39,956 nucleotides of DNA from an uncultured Chitinophagaceae bacterium. Its GTDB lineage: Bacteria > Bacteroidota > Bacteroidia > Chitinophagales > Chitinophagaceae. The stretch is from positions 1 through 39,956 of the forward strand of contig CAITVK010000076.1 of assembly GCA_903895845.1 (NCBI GenBank), written 5' to 3'. The position numbers and the translations under genes are program-made. Below the pieces are notes generated by a model. The model did not search any database, was not told the origin of the DNA, and saw only the letters and a program-made list of their open reading frames with translations. Of the stretch, positions 1-8,855 are shown piece after piece. Numbering within the stretch: position 1 is the first letter of the stretch; each line of letters begins with the position of its first letter.

Positions 1-152
1 GGCACAGATCAGTCAATGGTTTCTTGTTCAATATAATGTCTGCTCTCGCAGCTTATTCATTCTTCCCAAAGAAACCTTCCCTAAACATAAAAATGGAACA
101 TTCAAACCAACTTAAACTCGCAGCTTAACCCGAACTCACGTTAAATAAAAAG

Positions 153-225
<73 letters not shown>

Positions 226-242
226 TTTGTTTGAGTGAGGTG

Positions 243-275
243 CAAAAGTAGGAGTATGAAACCAATTAACACAAA
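243..275 (-). promoter_or_regulatory. Bacteroidota-type promoter of tRNA-Ala
   Basis: On the minus strand TACTTTTG (243-250) matches the TAnnTTTG -7 consensus exactly. TTTG (272-275) lies 21 nt upstream as the -33 element. The start point should fall a few bases before the tRNA 5' end at 225. The -7 box is followed by CACC, as in the tRNA-Ser promoter at the other end of the window. Confidence 0.75.
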
Positions 276-282
276 AAATCTA

Positions 283-573
283 TTACCTAATTGAGTTAGA
301 AAAAGATTCATAGAATATTTGAGATGCAATAAAGAAAGCAATGGACAAATGAATGATAACGGTAACACTATTAAGGATAATTCTAAACTTTCGCCATCTT
401 AAGAAGTCTTCTCTTCTTACTTTGTAGGCATGATGATAAGTAAAGATGTGTTTAACAATATATTCCTTGTCTTTAGGCTTGTATATATACAAAATAACTA
501 CTTTTATGATTAAAAGGAGGCCAAGAAATATTAATCCATATCTATAGAAGCAGACAATCAAAAAGTTCAGCAT
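283..573 (-). CDS. small two-helix membrane protein, unknown function
   Basis: This encodes 96 residues of unrecognised family. A first hydrophobic stretch (about residues 3-30, MLNFLIVCFY... to VVILYIY) is followed by a basic, charged, aromatic middle (about 32-63, with YKPKDKEY and RREDFLRWRKFR). A second hydrophobic stretch lies at about 64-88. The pattern suggests an inner-membrane protein with two transmembrane helices joined by a positively charged, probably cytoplasmic loop. The ATG at 573 is the only sensible start. The gene lies alone between the tRNA-Ala promoter and the divergent phosphoesterase gene. The orderly helix-loop-helix hydropathy supports a real gene, but without a family match it could be a chance frame in AT-rich DNA. 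Confidence 0.5.
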   Translation of the reverse strand: MLNFLIVCFYRYGLIFLGLLLIIKVVILYIYKPKDKEYIVKHIFTYHHAYKVRREDFLRWRKFRIILNSVTVIIHLSIAFFIASQIFYESFSNSIR

Positions 574-857
574 AACTCAATTTTGGATATCAACTAGAAA
601 GTGCTTTTATGTTTTAATGACACAAATGCAGCGGCAGCATTCATCAATTAGTAATAAACAAACTTTTTTTTCAAACCAATAAAAACAAACATACTTTTAG
701 CAAATATAGTATTCTTGGCTTTAAAACAGCTTTGTTCAGACTTTAGAGGACATGAAAAACGACTGATAAGGCATTGTTTAGTAGAATATAATGTTACTTT
801 TCTGTACATTGCAACACTAAGAACAAACTGTTTATTATACTTTCAAACAAAATAATC

Positions 858-2225
858 ATGAAACAACTTTTTACTCTATCATTTTGCTTACTGTTAATCA
901 ATACGGGGCTCAAAGCACAAAAGCAGCCAGATCATGTTTTGGTATTAATGCTAGAAAATCATTCATACTTGGAAATTAAAGATAGTACAAAGGCTCCGTA
1001 CATCAACTCTTTGTTGATCGATTCTTTCGCTGCAGCTTTCACACAATCATTTGCATTAACTCATCCTAGTCAGCCAAACTATATAATGTTATTCTCTGGC
1101 TCCAATCAGGGAGTGACAGATGATAATGTTCCATCAGTTTTGCCATTTAAGACACCTAATTTGGGCTCTTCTCTTTTGCAAAAGGGCTTCACCTTTGTTG
1201 CCTATTCAGAAGATTTGCCATCAGTAGGGTACACAGGTGCAACATCTGGTTCCTACGCAAGAAAACATTGCCCATGGGTTAACTGGCAGGGTTCTCCAAC
1301 TAACGGTATCCCTAGTAACTTAAATCAGCCATTTAACGCTTTTCCTAAAGATTTCACTAAGCTACCAACCCTGTCTTTCGTAATTCCCAACTTATTAGAT
1401 GATATGCATGATGGAACTGTTGGAGCAGCAGATGCCTGGATTAAAAATAATTTAAGCAAATATGTAGAATGGTGCAAGACTAACAACAGTCTTTTCATTC
1501 TTACTGTTGATGAGGATGACAAAACAGATGGTAATCAAATCTATTCAATTATTCTAGGTCAAGACGTAAAAGGGGGCACTTATGCACAACCTATCACACA
1601 TTACAATTTCTTGAGAACAATAGAAGATCTTTATGGATTGCCTTATGCTGGTGCAAGTAAGGATTCATCTGATATTGTAGGAATCTGGAAAACAACTTTG
1701 CCTATTCAACTAGAAAGCATCTCTGCCAAGAGGGTAGGCAATATAAACATGATTGAATGGAAGTGCGCTGCCGAAACCAATGGCGCTTATTTTGAAGTGC
1801 AAAGCAGTCCAGATGGCCGAAGCTTTACAACTATTGGAAAGATAAGCGTTACAGGTAATAATAGCAAATACAGTTTCCCAGATAGCAAGGCTCAATCGGC
1901 CAGCACTTATTATCGTCTCAAGATGGTTGATAAAAATGGTAGTGCCGCCTACAGTAATGTTGTCAGAGTTACAATGGCTACTAACACAATCACTATTTCT
2001 CCCAACCCCGCAAAGAGTTTTGCTACCATCAACTTTAATCAGTCGGTTAGTGATGGAAAGATTTCCGTAACCAACCTAAATGGAAAGACTGTATTTGAGC
2101 AATCCTTTAAAAGTAACTTGAGTGCGTATGAATTGAACACACAGTCATTGGTGAACGGGCTTTATATTGTAACTGTAAAAACCAGTACTGGTAGCTATAC
2201 AGAAAAGCTGCTGATAAGTAAATAA
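858..2225 (+). CDS. secreted phosphoesterase (PF04185-like acid phosphatase) with T9SS sorting domain
   Basis: The protein has 455 residues. A signal peptide of about 20 residues (MKQLFTLSFC...) is followed by a phosphoesterase/acid phosphatase domain at about 25-275. Visible motifs are MLENHSY (31-37, metal-binding ENH), THPSQPNY (68-75, likely containing the nucleophile, by family analogy S71), DEDD at 218-221 and THY at 247-249, in the order expected for the phospholipase C/AcpA-like alkaline phosphatase superfamily. A fibronectin-like module (about 285-372) leads to a C-terminal type A T9SS sorting domain with SPNPAKS and GLYIVTV, ending in KLLISK. The enzyme should be exported, moved across the outer membrane and attached to or released from the surface, where it would hydrolyse phosphate esters; the exact substrate cannot be read from sequence. 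A terminator hairpin follows, so it is probably monocistronic. Confidence 0.88.
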   Translation: MKQLFTLSFCLLLINTGLKAQKQPDHVLVLMLENHSYLEIKDSTKAPYINSLLIDSFAAAFTQSFALTHPSQPNYIMLFSGSNQGVTDDNVPSVLPFKTPNLGSSLLQKGFTFVAYSEDLPSVGYTGATSGSYARKHCPWVNWQGSPTNGIPSNLNQPFNAFPKDFTKLPTLSFVIPNLLDDMHDGTVGAADAWIKNNLSKYVEWCKTNNSLFILTVDEDDKTDGNQIYSIILGQDVKGGTYAQPITHYNFLRTIEDLYGLPYAGASKDSSDIVGIWKTTLPIQLESISAKRVGNINMIEWKCAAETNGAYFEVQSSPDGRSFTTIGKISVTGNNSKYSFPDSKAQSASTYYRLKMVDKNGSAAYSNVVRVTMATNTITISPNPAKSFATINFNQSVSDGKISVTNLNGKTVFEQSFKSNLSAYELNTQSLVNGLYIVTVKTSTGSYTEKLLISK

Positions 2226-2250
2226 TCCCTAACAGTTATAATTAGTATCT

Positions 2251-2288
2251 AAAGAGAGAAGATAATCAACTAACCATCTTCTCTCTTT
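2251..2288 (+). terminator. terminator hairpin after the phosphoesterase gene
   Basis: A perfect 13-bp stem pairs AAAGAGAGAAGAT with ATCTTCTCTCTTT around a 12-nt loop, 26 nt after the stop codon. T-rich sequence follows (GATTTTTC). Confidence 0.7.
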
Positions 2289-2340
2289 GATTTTTCTTCT
2301 CTCTTGTAGATAATCATCTTTTTATTACAGAAGGAACTGC

Positions 2341-2348
2341 TACTTTTG
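2341..2348 (+). promoter_or_regulatory. possible -7 promoter element of the YD-repeat-like gene
   Basis: TACTTTTG matches TAnnTTTG exactly and lies 20 bp before the ATG at 2369. I see no TTG/TTTG at the usual 17-23 nt upstream, so support is partial. Confidence 0.35.
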
Positions 2349-2368
2349 GGCGATATATTTATTTGGAT

Positions 2369-3220
2369 ATGAAAGTAGTTTTGTTTGCCTTTGGTTTGTT
2401 TGTAGCCATCACTTCTGCAAAGAGTCAGTATTATTTTACGGATATAGTTTCGCATCGACAAAGCGATTATCAGTACAAACAACTGATTGCAGCTAAAGTA
2501 ACACACATGCAGGCAGTTAGTTATGGCAAGGATAGCACAACTGTTTCAACAACGTTTACTTTAGAACAAGATATTATCGACGGTGGTAAAAAGGTAATTA
2601 CCAAAACTACACTTGCTAATAGCGGCACCACAATCATAGAGAATAATTATAGAAACGATCAACTCATTATATCTCTTAATAGCATCGTACAGCCATTGTC
2701 TACTGTTGTTACAAAAACAGCTTACACCTACAGTGATCAAGGTGAGATATTATCTATTGTTTCAAATTCGTTGGATACAATTGCATCGGTTAGTGGCTTT
2801 TCAGAGAGACACATTTGGCAATACAATGACAAGAATAAGCCTACAAAAATGTTGAATATCAAAAACAATAGTGATACGCTAACAGTACTATTTACTTATG
2901 ATGAAAAAGGTAATGTTGCGGAAGAGAAATGGTTCAGAAAAGGACTGACTATTGAAAAATACTACTATTACTATGATAGTGATGGCTTGCTAACAGATGT
3001 GGTGCGCTTTAATGATCGTGTGAGAAAACTTCTTCCAGACTTTGTATATGAATACGATGATAAGGCCAATATCATCAAGATGACACAGACCATTAAGGGT
3101 GGGACAGACTACTTTATCTGGAAATATACCTACAATGATAAAAATCTTAAAGCAACTGAGTCTTGCTACACCCGTAAGAACGAGTTGCAAGGGAAGGTGG
3201 TATATGAATACAGTTTCTAG
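2369..3220 (+). CDS. exported YD-repeat-like protein, unknown function
   Basis: The ATG at 2369 gives 283 residues beginning MKVVLFAFGLFVAITSAKSQ, a clear signal peptide. An in-frame TTG two codons earlier would only add two residues, so the ATG is preferred. The mature part contains repeated tyrosine-rich segments such as FTYDEKGNV, YYYDSDGLL, YEYDDKANI and YTYNDKNLK, spaced about 25-35 residues apart. These resemble the YD/RHS-type beta-strand repeats seen in many short secreted Bacteroidota proteins. No catalytic motif, lipobox or T9SS tail is visible, so it may stay in the periplasm. It converges on the TamB-like gene with only 24 bp between stop codons and no hairpin there. Function unknown. 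Confidence 0.8.
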   Translation: MKVVLFAFGLFVAITSAKSQYYFTDIVSHRQSDYQYKQLIAAKVTHMQAVSYGKDSTTVSTTFTLEQDIIDGGKKVITKTTLANSGTTIIENNYRNDQLIISLNSIVQPLSTVVTKTAYTYSDQGEILSIVSNSLDTIASVSGFSERHIWQYNDKNKPTKMLNIKNNSDTLTVLFTYDEKGNVAEEKWFRKGLTIEKYYYYYDSDGLLTDVVRFNDRVRKLLPDFVYEYDDKANIIKMTQTIKGGTDYFIWKYTYNDKNLKATESCYTRKNELQGKVVYEYSF

Positions 3221-3244
3221 TTATGAGATAATTGCCAATGTTTG

Positions 3245-6200
3245 TTATTGAATAAAATCCTCATCAGCGCTTTGCCGTAGAGGGATTCTTACTTCTTTTG
3301 ACTTAATGCCTAACAAGTGATCAAAATCTAGCTTGTACGATAAGCTGACACCTTGCCTGTTGACACGACCTAATGTAGAGCCACTGATGTCGAGACTGTT
3401 TTTGTTGAAGACAATACCTCGTAATCTTTTGTCTTTTGAAAGTATCAATTCGATATTGAGGTCGGGTAGCCATTGAAAGTTTCCGTTTGCAATAGTAGAG
3501 GTGGATCCAGGTGCTGAGAAATCCAGATCGCCACCGAAGGAGACAATCACGTTGTCGTTGAAGAAGCTTTTACCTATCTTGAAGTTGACATTTGTTCTAT
3601 CGAGATGACTGCTACTGCTTGTTGCAGTTAATCCGCTGGACTGATCGAGAATGCTGGAACTACTATAGACCGAAGTGCCCAGATCGAACTGAAGACCTCT
3701 GTCGCCAGTAAGCTTATAGAGTAAGTTGGACACGGCTTTATTGACCTGTTTAGTGAGCAACTGAGAGATTGTGTTGACGCCCAAGCTATTGATGGTGGCA
3801 CCATTGCCGGCCAATAACCCTTGTCCGTAAGGAGCAAATGAACCGAAAACAATGAGAGAGGTTGCTTGAGAAAGCATCTCATTCTGGTCGGATTCAATTC
3901 TGTTAACAAACTCCATAAAGACAGGATCCGTCTTGACGGGGCTAGACTGAGGGAAGTCTAGTTTGAATGTGATTTGAGGTTTTATCAGTTGTTCCCTCAA
4001 TGAGGCGATTACAAATACTTGTCCACGATATGATTTGGTAGAGCTATTAACAGCTGCTTGTTGAGAAGACAATAGATCGCCAACGCTTACCCTATCAGCA
4101 ATATATTGTGCGTCGATATGTATTTCGGCATTGGAAGGATTGCCTGTCCACTCAATATAATTACCTGCATTTGGCAAGAGAATAAACGGTTTTTTGATGA
4201 AGGACTGAAAGCTAAAGTCGTAACTACCCTGATCGATATTGTATCGTCCCTTCATTGTGAAAGGAGCGGATGTGCCTGCAATTATCTTGAGGCGTCCATT
4301 ACCAACGGCTTTGATGACATCGCCAGACTGGTCATCAAGAATTACATCGATGCCTACATATTTATTGGCAGTGAGGTCCAGATCGACTGTTAAATCAAAA
4401 TCGCTTTTAGTTCCTTCAGACTGCACTTCAGTTCCATACTTTTTGAATACGATAAAGTCGGCGCTGCCACTTTCTTTGTTGATACTATTTGGGATGTAAA
4501 GATGAGAGGAGTCGTTAGCTTCGGCAACCATTTTGAGGTACGTTTTCTTTTCGGGACCCTTGAAGCTCATAGATGCCTTACCTATGGCACGGCCATAGAA
4601 CAACTTATTGTCCTTGAGTTTAGTGTCAATCAACAGGAGTTTTGGGGTGTTGAGGGTGAAATCGAAATTCATATCCTTGAATCCTTTCTCATAGAGTTTA
4701 CCTTTAACAGTCCCTTTGTTTTTGAACCTATCCTTGATGACCAGTTCCCCAAAATTGATTCCATCTTCATCAAAACTGATTGTAGCACTGTCAATGGAGT
4801 AGTAGACCTGGGTATAAATGACTTTGAGCCCTGCATTTCGGAGGGTTACTTTGCCTAGTAATTGCGGGCTATTGGGGTCTCCTTGTACAATAAGATTGCC
4901 AGTGACATTGCCTGTCATGTCTGAAAATATATCTCCTAGGAATCGTTGTACAAAGCCGGCTTTGGCATCTTCCAGATCAGTCGAAATGTATAAAGCCTGA
5001 CCCGTTGAGTCTTTGGTATTGTAATGACCCTGGCTGTTAAGTTTATAGCTTTTGTTGGGGGAACTAGCTTTGAAGTTGACTATCCCGCTTTTGTTGTCGT
5101 AATCAGCAGCAAGGTTTAATACCCCAATGGAGTCGGCATCCATCCTGAACTGCTCTGCCTTGATGTTGGCAGCGGCATTGAAGTTTCCATAAAAATCTTT
5201 CAACTTTACTTCGCCGTTTGCCAGGCCTTCAAACTGTGGATCTTTGACAAACAAGGAGGTGATATCCCCTAACACAACATTCTTTAGTTTAAGGGTGAGG
5301 TTATCGGTAGCACTTTCCGAATTGTCAGACTCTGTTTCTACCTTTATTTCTTGCAACCCTTGTGTGAACTTTACATTGTCGGCACTTACAATGTTTCGTC
5401 TGATCTCAATCTGACCTGTGTTTTCCAAGTTCCATTTCTTATCATTTAAAACGAAGTAAGAGGGCTTGAAATTTATTTTCACACCATCCTCCAGTGTAGT
5501 AATCGCTGCATTGAAGTTTGCTTCATTTAAGGTGTTGTCAGCTTTCGTATTTAGCTGCAAGTCGGAATGGTCATTGCTGGAAACGACAGCAATGCTGGTA
5601 TTGGGGAAATTGAGGCTATCCCCGATACGTATGTTGGTGATATCGCCATTTAACTTCAAGGAATCCAGAGTACCCTCGCTGGTAATACTGGCATCTGTGA
5701 AACGATATTTATCAAAGGTTAGCGTGGGGACATCAGCCAGAATAGAGAACCTATTAGAATTCGTGTTTATACTTCCAGAGATGGTTGCATAATCAAGCCC
5801 ACTAAGTCTTTTGTCAATTATTTTGAGGTAGTCGTTAAAGTCTCTGGTATACAGTATTGCCCTGAAATCTTGTTTAACCGGAGGCGTTGTTGGAGCAATA
5901 AAGTAGGAAGGGAAATAATGGCTCATATAGGTTTGGTAAGCAGTTGGCAGATCTAAAAGCTTATAAGATTTACCAGCTATCAAAAGGGTAAATTCGTTGC
6001 TTTGAAGACTAAGTGTATGTTCACCACTGCCGTTTTTGCCCGTACTCAAAACAAGAGAATCGAAACTCAATTTATTGTTTTCATGCAGTAAGCTCGCATT
6101 CAATATTTTTGCAGTACCAACAAAGTTGTCAATATCATTTCCTTTAAAGTTCATATCCAACAATCCTGTCAGCTCAATATTTTCATGTGTCAATTTAAGG

Positions 6201-8038
6201 TTCTTAAAGTTACAGGTATGAAGATCTCCCAGTACATTTATGCTTGCATCTGTCTTGCTGAGGTTGGTTTCTATTGTGCTTGTGAAATCAAGATTAGGGT
6301 CATCAATCTTCACATCTCCTTTAAAAAGATTTTTAATTAAAGTTGCATCTGTTGTTATGTTGGTGTAGTTGTATCCATTGAATTCGAGGTTGTTGAAAGT
6401 ACCATTGATACTCGTGTTTATTTTGCTTAGGTTGAAGCTGCTACCCGTAATCTTACCCTGAAAATCGACTAATCCGAATTGGGTACTGTTTACAAATTTT
6501 CCTAGATTGAAACGGTTTGCCAACAGGTTGCCAGAATAAATGGCCTCTCCTTTGTCGGGGAACTTCATTGTGACATCGGCATTAACAGCACCAATGTTAG
6601 AACTTAATACGCCATTTGTTTTAAAATCGTAAATGGTGCCATTGAAACTACCTCGGAATAAGATAGTACCAAGCGCATCTAGATTAACTGCATCAAGGTC
6701 TTTAACCGCAGGAATAAATGTTTTGATATCTGTGCTATTGGTTTTGATGGTGCCATTGGGGAAGTTGATAACCATTTTATCTACATCGGGGATTCCTTTG
6801 ATGCTAAGGTTGCCTTGCACGTCACTGGTGCCACCAGAGCGTATAAAAAGATTCTTGACATCGAAGTTTGCGACTGTTCCCAAGAAGTTTCCGGAGATGT
6901 ACGCTTCTTTTTTCCAAGGCTTTAAATCAGGGGCGAAGTAAGCAATATCGTCACTACTAACCTTGGAATCCCTTATTTTTCCATCCATCACCACTTTGGT
7001 GATATAGTCTTTGAAGTCGTTGTTGAAATGCTTGAATCGCATGGCGTAGTAGTCACCCAAGTGGCTTCTTGGGGTCACAATATCTAGTTTTGCCAACTCT
7101 ATTATCTCGGGTGTTATCCTTAGATTGGCCTTCAGTTTCTTTAATTCAAACCCACACCTGTCTTTACAAGCCAGGTTAATGTTGCTACGGAGGGTATCTT
7201 TATCGAAATGTACATTGCGGAAGCTACCGTTGATCTGAGAAAGTTTGATGTGTGTGCCATCAAAATGAGCTGCGGGCAAGTCATCATCACTATCCAGCAT
7301 AAAGACGCCGTTATGAATTTTGAGACTATCAATCCTTAATAAAATGCCGGGATTAAAGCGTAATGCTGTTGGCTTTTCCTCACGCAATTGTCTTTGTCTA
7401 ACCGAGTCGGGGCGTGTGCCGTCATACTCATACAATTCAAACCGAGGTTGCTCCAGACGGAGGTTATTGATGGCGTATCTGCCTTTGATGAAATCTACTT
7501 TTTCTGCATCAAGCAACAACGCATCTACATGTGCCGTCATCTTTTCACCTACCCAACCATCATTCTGTATAAAGGTTACATTCTCCAGATCTACCTTTTT
7601 AAGGTTAAAATAGATGCCAGCATCGGAGGAGTGAGAGGTATCTGAAGAGGAAAGTTTGTCGATAATAAACTGGTAGTTCCAAGTAGCTTTTGTTCGTTTG
7701 AGATTGATGGATGCATCTTCCAAACCAATATATTTAAGCTCCGCTTTCTTTTGAAGGAAGAACCAGTCTGTGATGCGGACCCTAAATGTGCCAGCATACA
7801 GCAAAGTATCTTTATGTTGATCACGAATAAGGAAGCCGTTGAAGTCGAACTTATCGAAAAGAGAGAAACTTACATTATTAATCCGGACTTCGGTTTGTAG
7901 TTGTTTGGATAATTTATCTGCTGCCTTCTTTGCCAACCAAGACTGAACAGAAGAGAGTTGCACCAACAGCAGCAACACCAACAAAAATGCGATGAAGGAT
8001 AAAATGACCCGACCAGTTATCTTGATATATTTCTTCAA
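3245..8038 (-). CDS. tamB: TamB-like translocation/assembly module protein (AsmA superfamily)
   Basis: The 1597-residue protein starts with a basic N-terminus and one membrane helix (about residues 9-30, ILSFIAFLLVLLLLVQL), a signal anchor leaving the rest in the periplasm. Next comes an AsmA-like segment (SWLAKKAADKLSKQLQTEVRI...). The very long middle consists of repeated short beta-strands, and the C-terminal roughly 450 residues match the TamB/DUF490 type, with recognisable stretches such as VQGDPNSPQLLGKVTL and GRYNIDQGSYDFSF. Known TamB and AsmA-like proteins bridge the inner and outer membranes, helping outer-membrane protein assembly and probably moving phospholipid along a beta groove. 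The length suits the family in Bacteroidota. The start (MKKYIKITGRV) is preceded by a T-rich leader. No TamA (BamA-like) partner gene is in the window, so the symbol is by homology only. Confidence 0.88.
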   Translation of the reverse strand: MKKYIKITGRVILSFIAFLLVLLLLVQLSSVQSWLAKKAADKLSKQLQTEVRINNVSFSLFDKFDFNGFLIRDQHKDTLLYAGTFRVRITDWFFLQKKAELKYIGLEDASINLKRTKATWNYQFIIDKLSSSDTSHSSDAGIYFNLKKVDLENVTFIQNDGWVGEKMTAHVDALLLDAEKVDFIKGRYAINNLRLEQPRFELYEYDGTRPDSVRQRQLREEKPTALRFNPGILLRIDSLKIHNGVFMLDSDDDLPAAHFDGTHIKLSQINGSFRNVHFDKDTLRSNINLACKDRCGFELKKLKANLRITPEIIELAKLDIVTPRSHLGDYYAMRFKHFNNDFKDYITKVVMDGKIRDSKVSSDDIAYFAPDLKPWKKEAYISGNFLGTVANFDVKNLFIRSGGTSDVQGNLSIKGIPDVDKMVINFPNGTIKTNSTDIKTFIPAVKDLDAVNLDALGTILFRGSFNGTIYDFKTNGVLSSNIGAVNADVTMKFPDKGEAIYSGNLLANRFNLGKFVNSTQFGLVDFQGKITGSSFNLSKINTSINGTFNNLEFNGYNYTNITTDATLIKNLFKGDVKIDDPNLDFTSTIETNLSKTDASINVLGDLHTCNFKNLKLTHENIELTGLLDMNFKGNDIDNFVGTAKILNASLLHENNKLSFDSLVLSTGKNGSGEHTLSLQSNEFTLLIAGKSYKLLDLPTAYQTYMSHYFPSYFIAPTTPPVKQDFRAILYTRDFNDYLKIIDKRLSGLDYATISGSINTNSNRFSILADVPTLTFDKYRFTDASITSEGTLDSLKLNGDITNIRIGDSLNFPNTSIAVVSSNDHSDLQLNTKADNTLNEANFNAAITTLEDGVKINFKPSYFVLNDKKWNLENTGQIEIRRNIVSADNVKFTQGLQEIKVETESDNSESATDNLTLKLKNVVLGDITSLFVKDPQFEGLANGEVKLKDFYGNFNAAANIKAEQFRMDADSIGVLNLAADYDNKSGIVNFKASSPNKSYKLNSQGHYNTKDSTGQALYISTDLEDAKAGFVQRFLGDIFSDMTGNVTGNLIVQGDPNSPQLLGKVTLRNAGLKVIYTQVYYSIDSATISFDEDGINFGELVIKDRFKNKGTVKGKLYEKGFKDMNFDFTLNTPKLLLIDTKLKDNKLFYGRAIGKASMSFKGPEKKTYLKMVAEANDSSHLYIPNSINKESGSADFIVFKKYGTEVQSEGTKSDFDLTVDLDLTANKYVGIDVILDDQSGDVIKAVGNGRLKIIAGTSAPFTMKGRYNIDQGSYDFSFQSFIKKPFILLPNAGNYIEWTGNPSNAEIHIDAQYIADRVSVGDLLSSQQAAVNSSTKSYRGQVFVIASLREQLIKPQITFKLDFPQSSPVKTDPVFMEFVNRIESDQNEMLSQATSLIVFGSFAPYGQGLLAGNGATINSLGVNTISQLLTKQVNKAVSNLLYKLTGDRGLQFDLGTSVYSSSSILDQSSGLTATSSSSHLDRTNVNFKIGKSFFNDNVIVSFGGDLDFSAPGSTSTIANGNFQWLPDLNIELILSKDKRLRGIVFNKNSLDISGSTLGRVNRQGVSLSYKLDFDHLLGIKSKEVRIPLRQSADEDFIQ

Positions 8039-8276
8039 AAAAACGAAAGCTTTTAGATGCTACAACAAAGAAACAAGCTTATAGCCAAATTCAATACCAA
8101 AAATTGTTTTGTGGAGATTATTTAGGTTTTTAGTTTGAAAATCAACATTTTTAATACAGAATAAAAAGAAAAGAAGAGCACAATACTTGGCTTTTATACT
8201 GAGTTATAGATTGAGATATCGATTAAATATGTTAGTTGCCAAGTAGATGATTAATAAAATTCACTCGTGTCCCTGT

Positions 8277-8511
8277 CAAGCCAATCGATTAGGTTGAGTA
8301 TGCCAATTGATTAGGTTAGGCAGGTTAATTGATTGGCTCGCCAAGCCAATCGATTAGGTTGAGTATGCCAATTGATTAGGTTAGGCAGGTCAATTGATTG
8401 GCTCGCCAAGCCAATCGATTAGGTTGGGTAGGTCAATTGATTAGGTTGGGTAGGTTAATTGATTGGCTCGCCAAGCCAATCGATTGGGTTGGGTAGGTCA
8501 ATTGAATGGCA
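8277..8511. repeat. 65-bp tandem repeat array, about 3.6 copies, with 21-22-bp sub-repeats
   Basis: CAAGCCAATCGATT recurs at 8277, 8342, 8407 and 8472, an exact 65-bp period. Within each unit three related 21-22-bp monomers are built on CAAT(C/T)GATT(A/G)G(G/T)TT, each holding an ATCGAT or CAATTG palindrome. The array occupies the upstream side of the TamB-like gene and the far downstream side of the FN3/MBG gene, and codes for nothing convincing. Confidence 0.93.
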
Positions 8512-8516
8512 TAACT

Positions 8517-8740
8517 ACATAAGAACAACCTGTGGCAACTGATGGCATAGTGTCGTTTACAGAAGAAATTGTTCTGAAGTATTATTAGAACCCACAGAAA
8601 AGTTAGTTGACTGTGCTGCAAAATCGTTGGCATTAACAGTGTAAGCTTATCCTTTCAAAATACCATTGTAACAGATGCTCCTTAATTATCATAGACATCA
8701 ATAGCGTATCTATTGGCTTATTGCGGCTGAGAAGAGAGGC
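8517..8740 (-). pseudogene. decayed fragment of an FN3/MBG-type gene, paralogous to the neighbouring gene
   Basis: Two blocks resemble the 5' part of the adjacent 1537-residue gene. Bases from 8517 (ACATAAGAACAACC, then TGGCAACTGATGG) align with those from 12724. Bases from 8591 (CACAGAAAA..TTAGTTG..CTGTGCTGCAAAA) align with those from 12892 and continue weakly to about 8740 / 13060. Roughly 90 nt present between the blocks in the intact gene are missing here, and substitutions and small indels have destroyed the frame. The fragment corresponds to about residues 137-250 of the paralogue and has the same orientation. It is a remnant of a duplication, not an expressed gene. Confidence 0.82.
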
Positions 8741-8751
8741 TCATCTCAAAC

Positions 8752-8791
8752 AAAAAGTGCAGCCCCATCTGTAGATAGAACTGCACTTTTT
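8752..8791 (-). terminator. terminator of the FN3/MBG T9SS gene
   Basis: A perfect 11-bp stem AAAAAGTGCAG/CTGCACTTTTT encloses an 18-nt loop. Read on the minus strand it ends in a T run and sits about 65 nt after the stop at 8856. Confidence 0.85.
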
Positions 8792-8855
8792 AACTTAGAG
8801 CTTAACCCGTATTACGTTTTGCTTACAACGTTCTACGTGTAACAAATATCTAATC

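Noticed and set aside
1570-1590. DnaA-box-like TTATGCACA at about 1579 and TGTGCATAA at about 33990
   Set aside because: Both lie inside well-supported coding sequence and are isolated, as expected by chance.
2270-2506. 78-codon minus-strand frame
   Set aside because: It overlaps the terminator and the signal-peptide region of a well-supported plus-strand gene.
8277-8511. CRISPR array
   Set aside because: There are no unique spacers between repeats and no cas genes; the units are contiguous tandem repeats.
8433-8633. 66-codon minus-strand frame over the 65-bp array and gene remnant
   Set aside because: It crosses non-coding tandem repeat DNA and the decayed fragment in a different frame from the parent gene.
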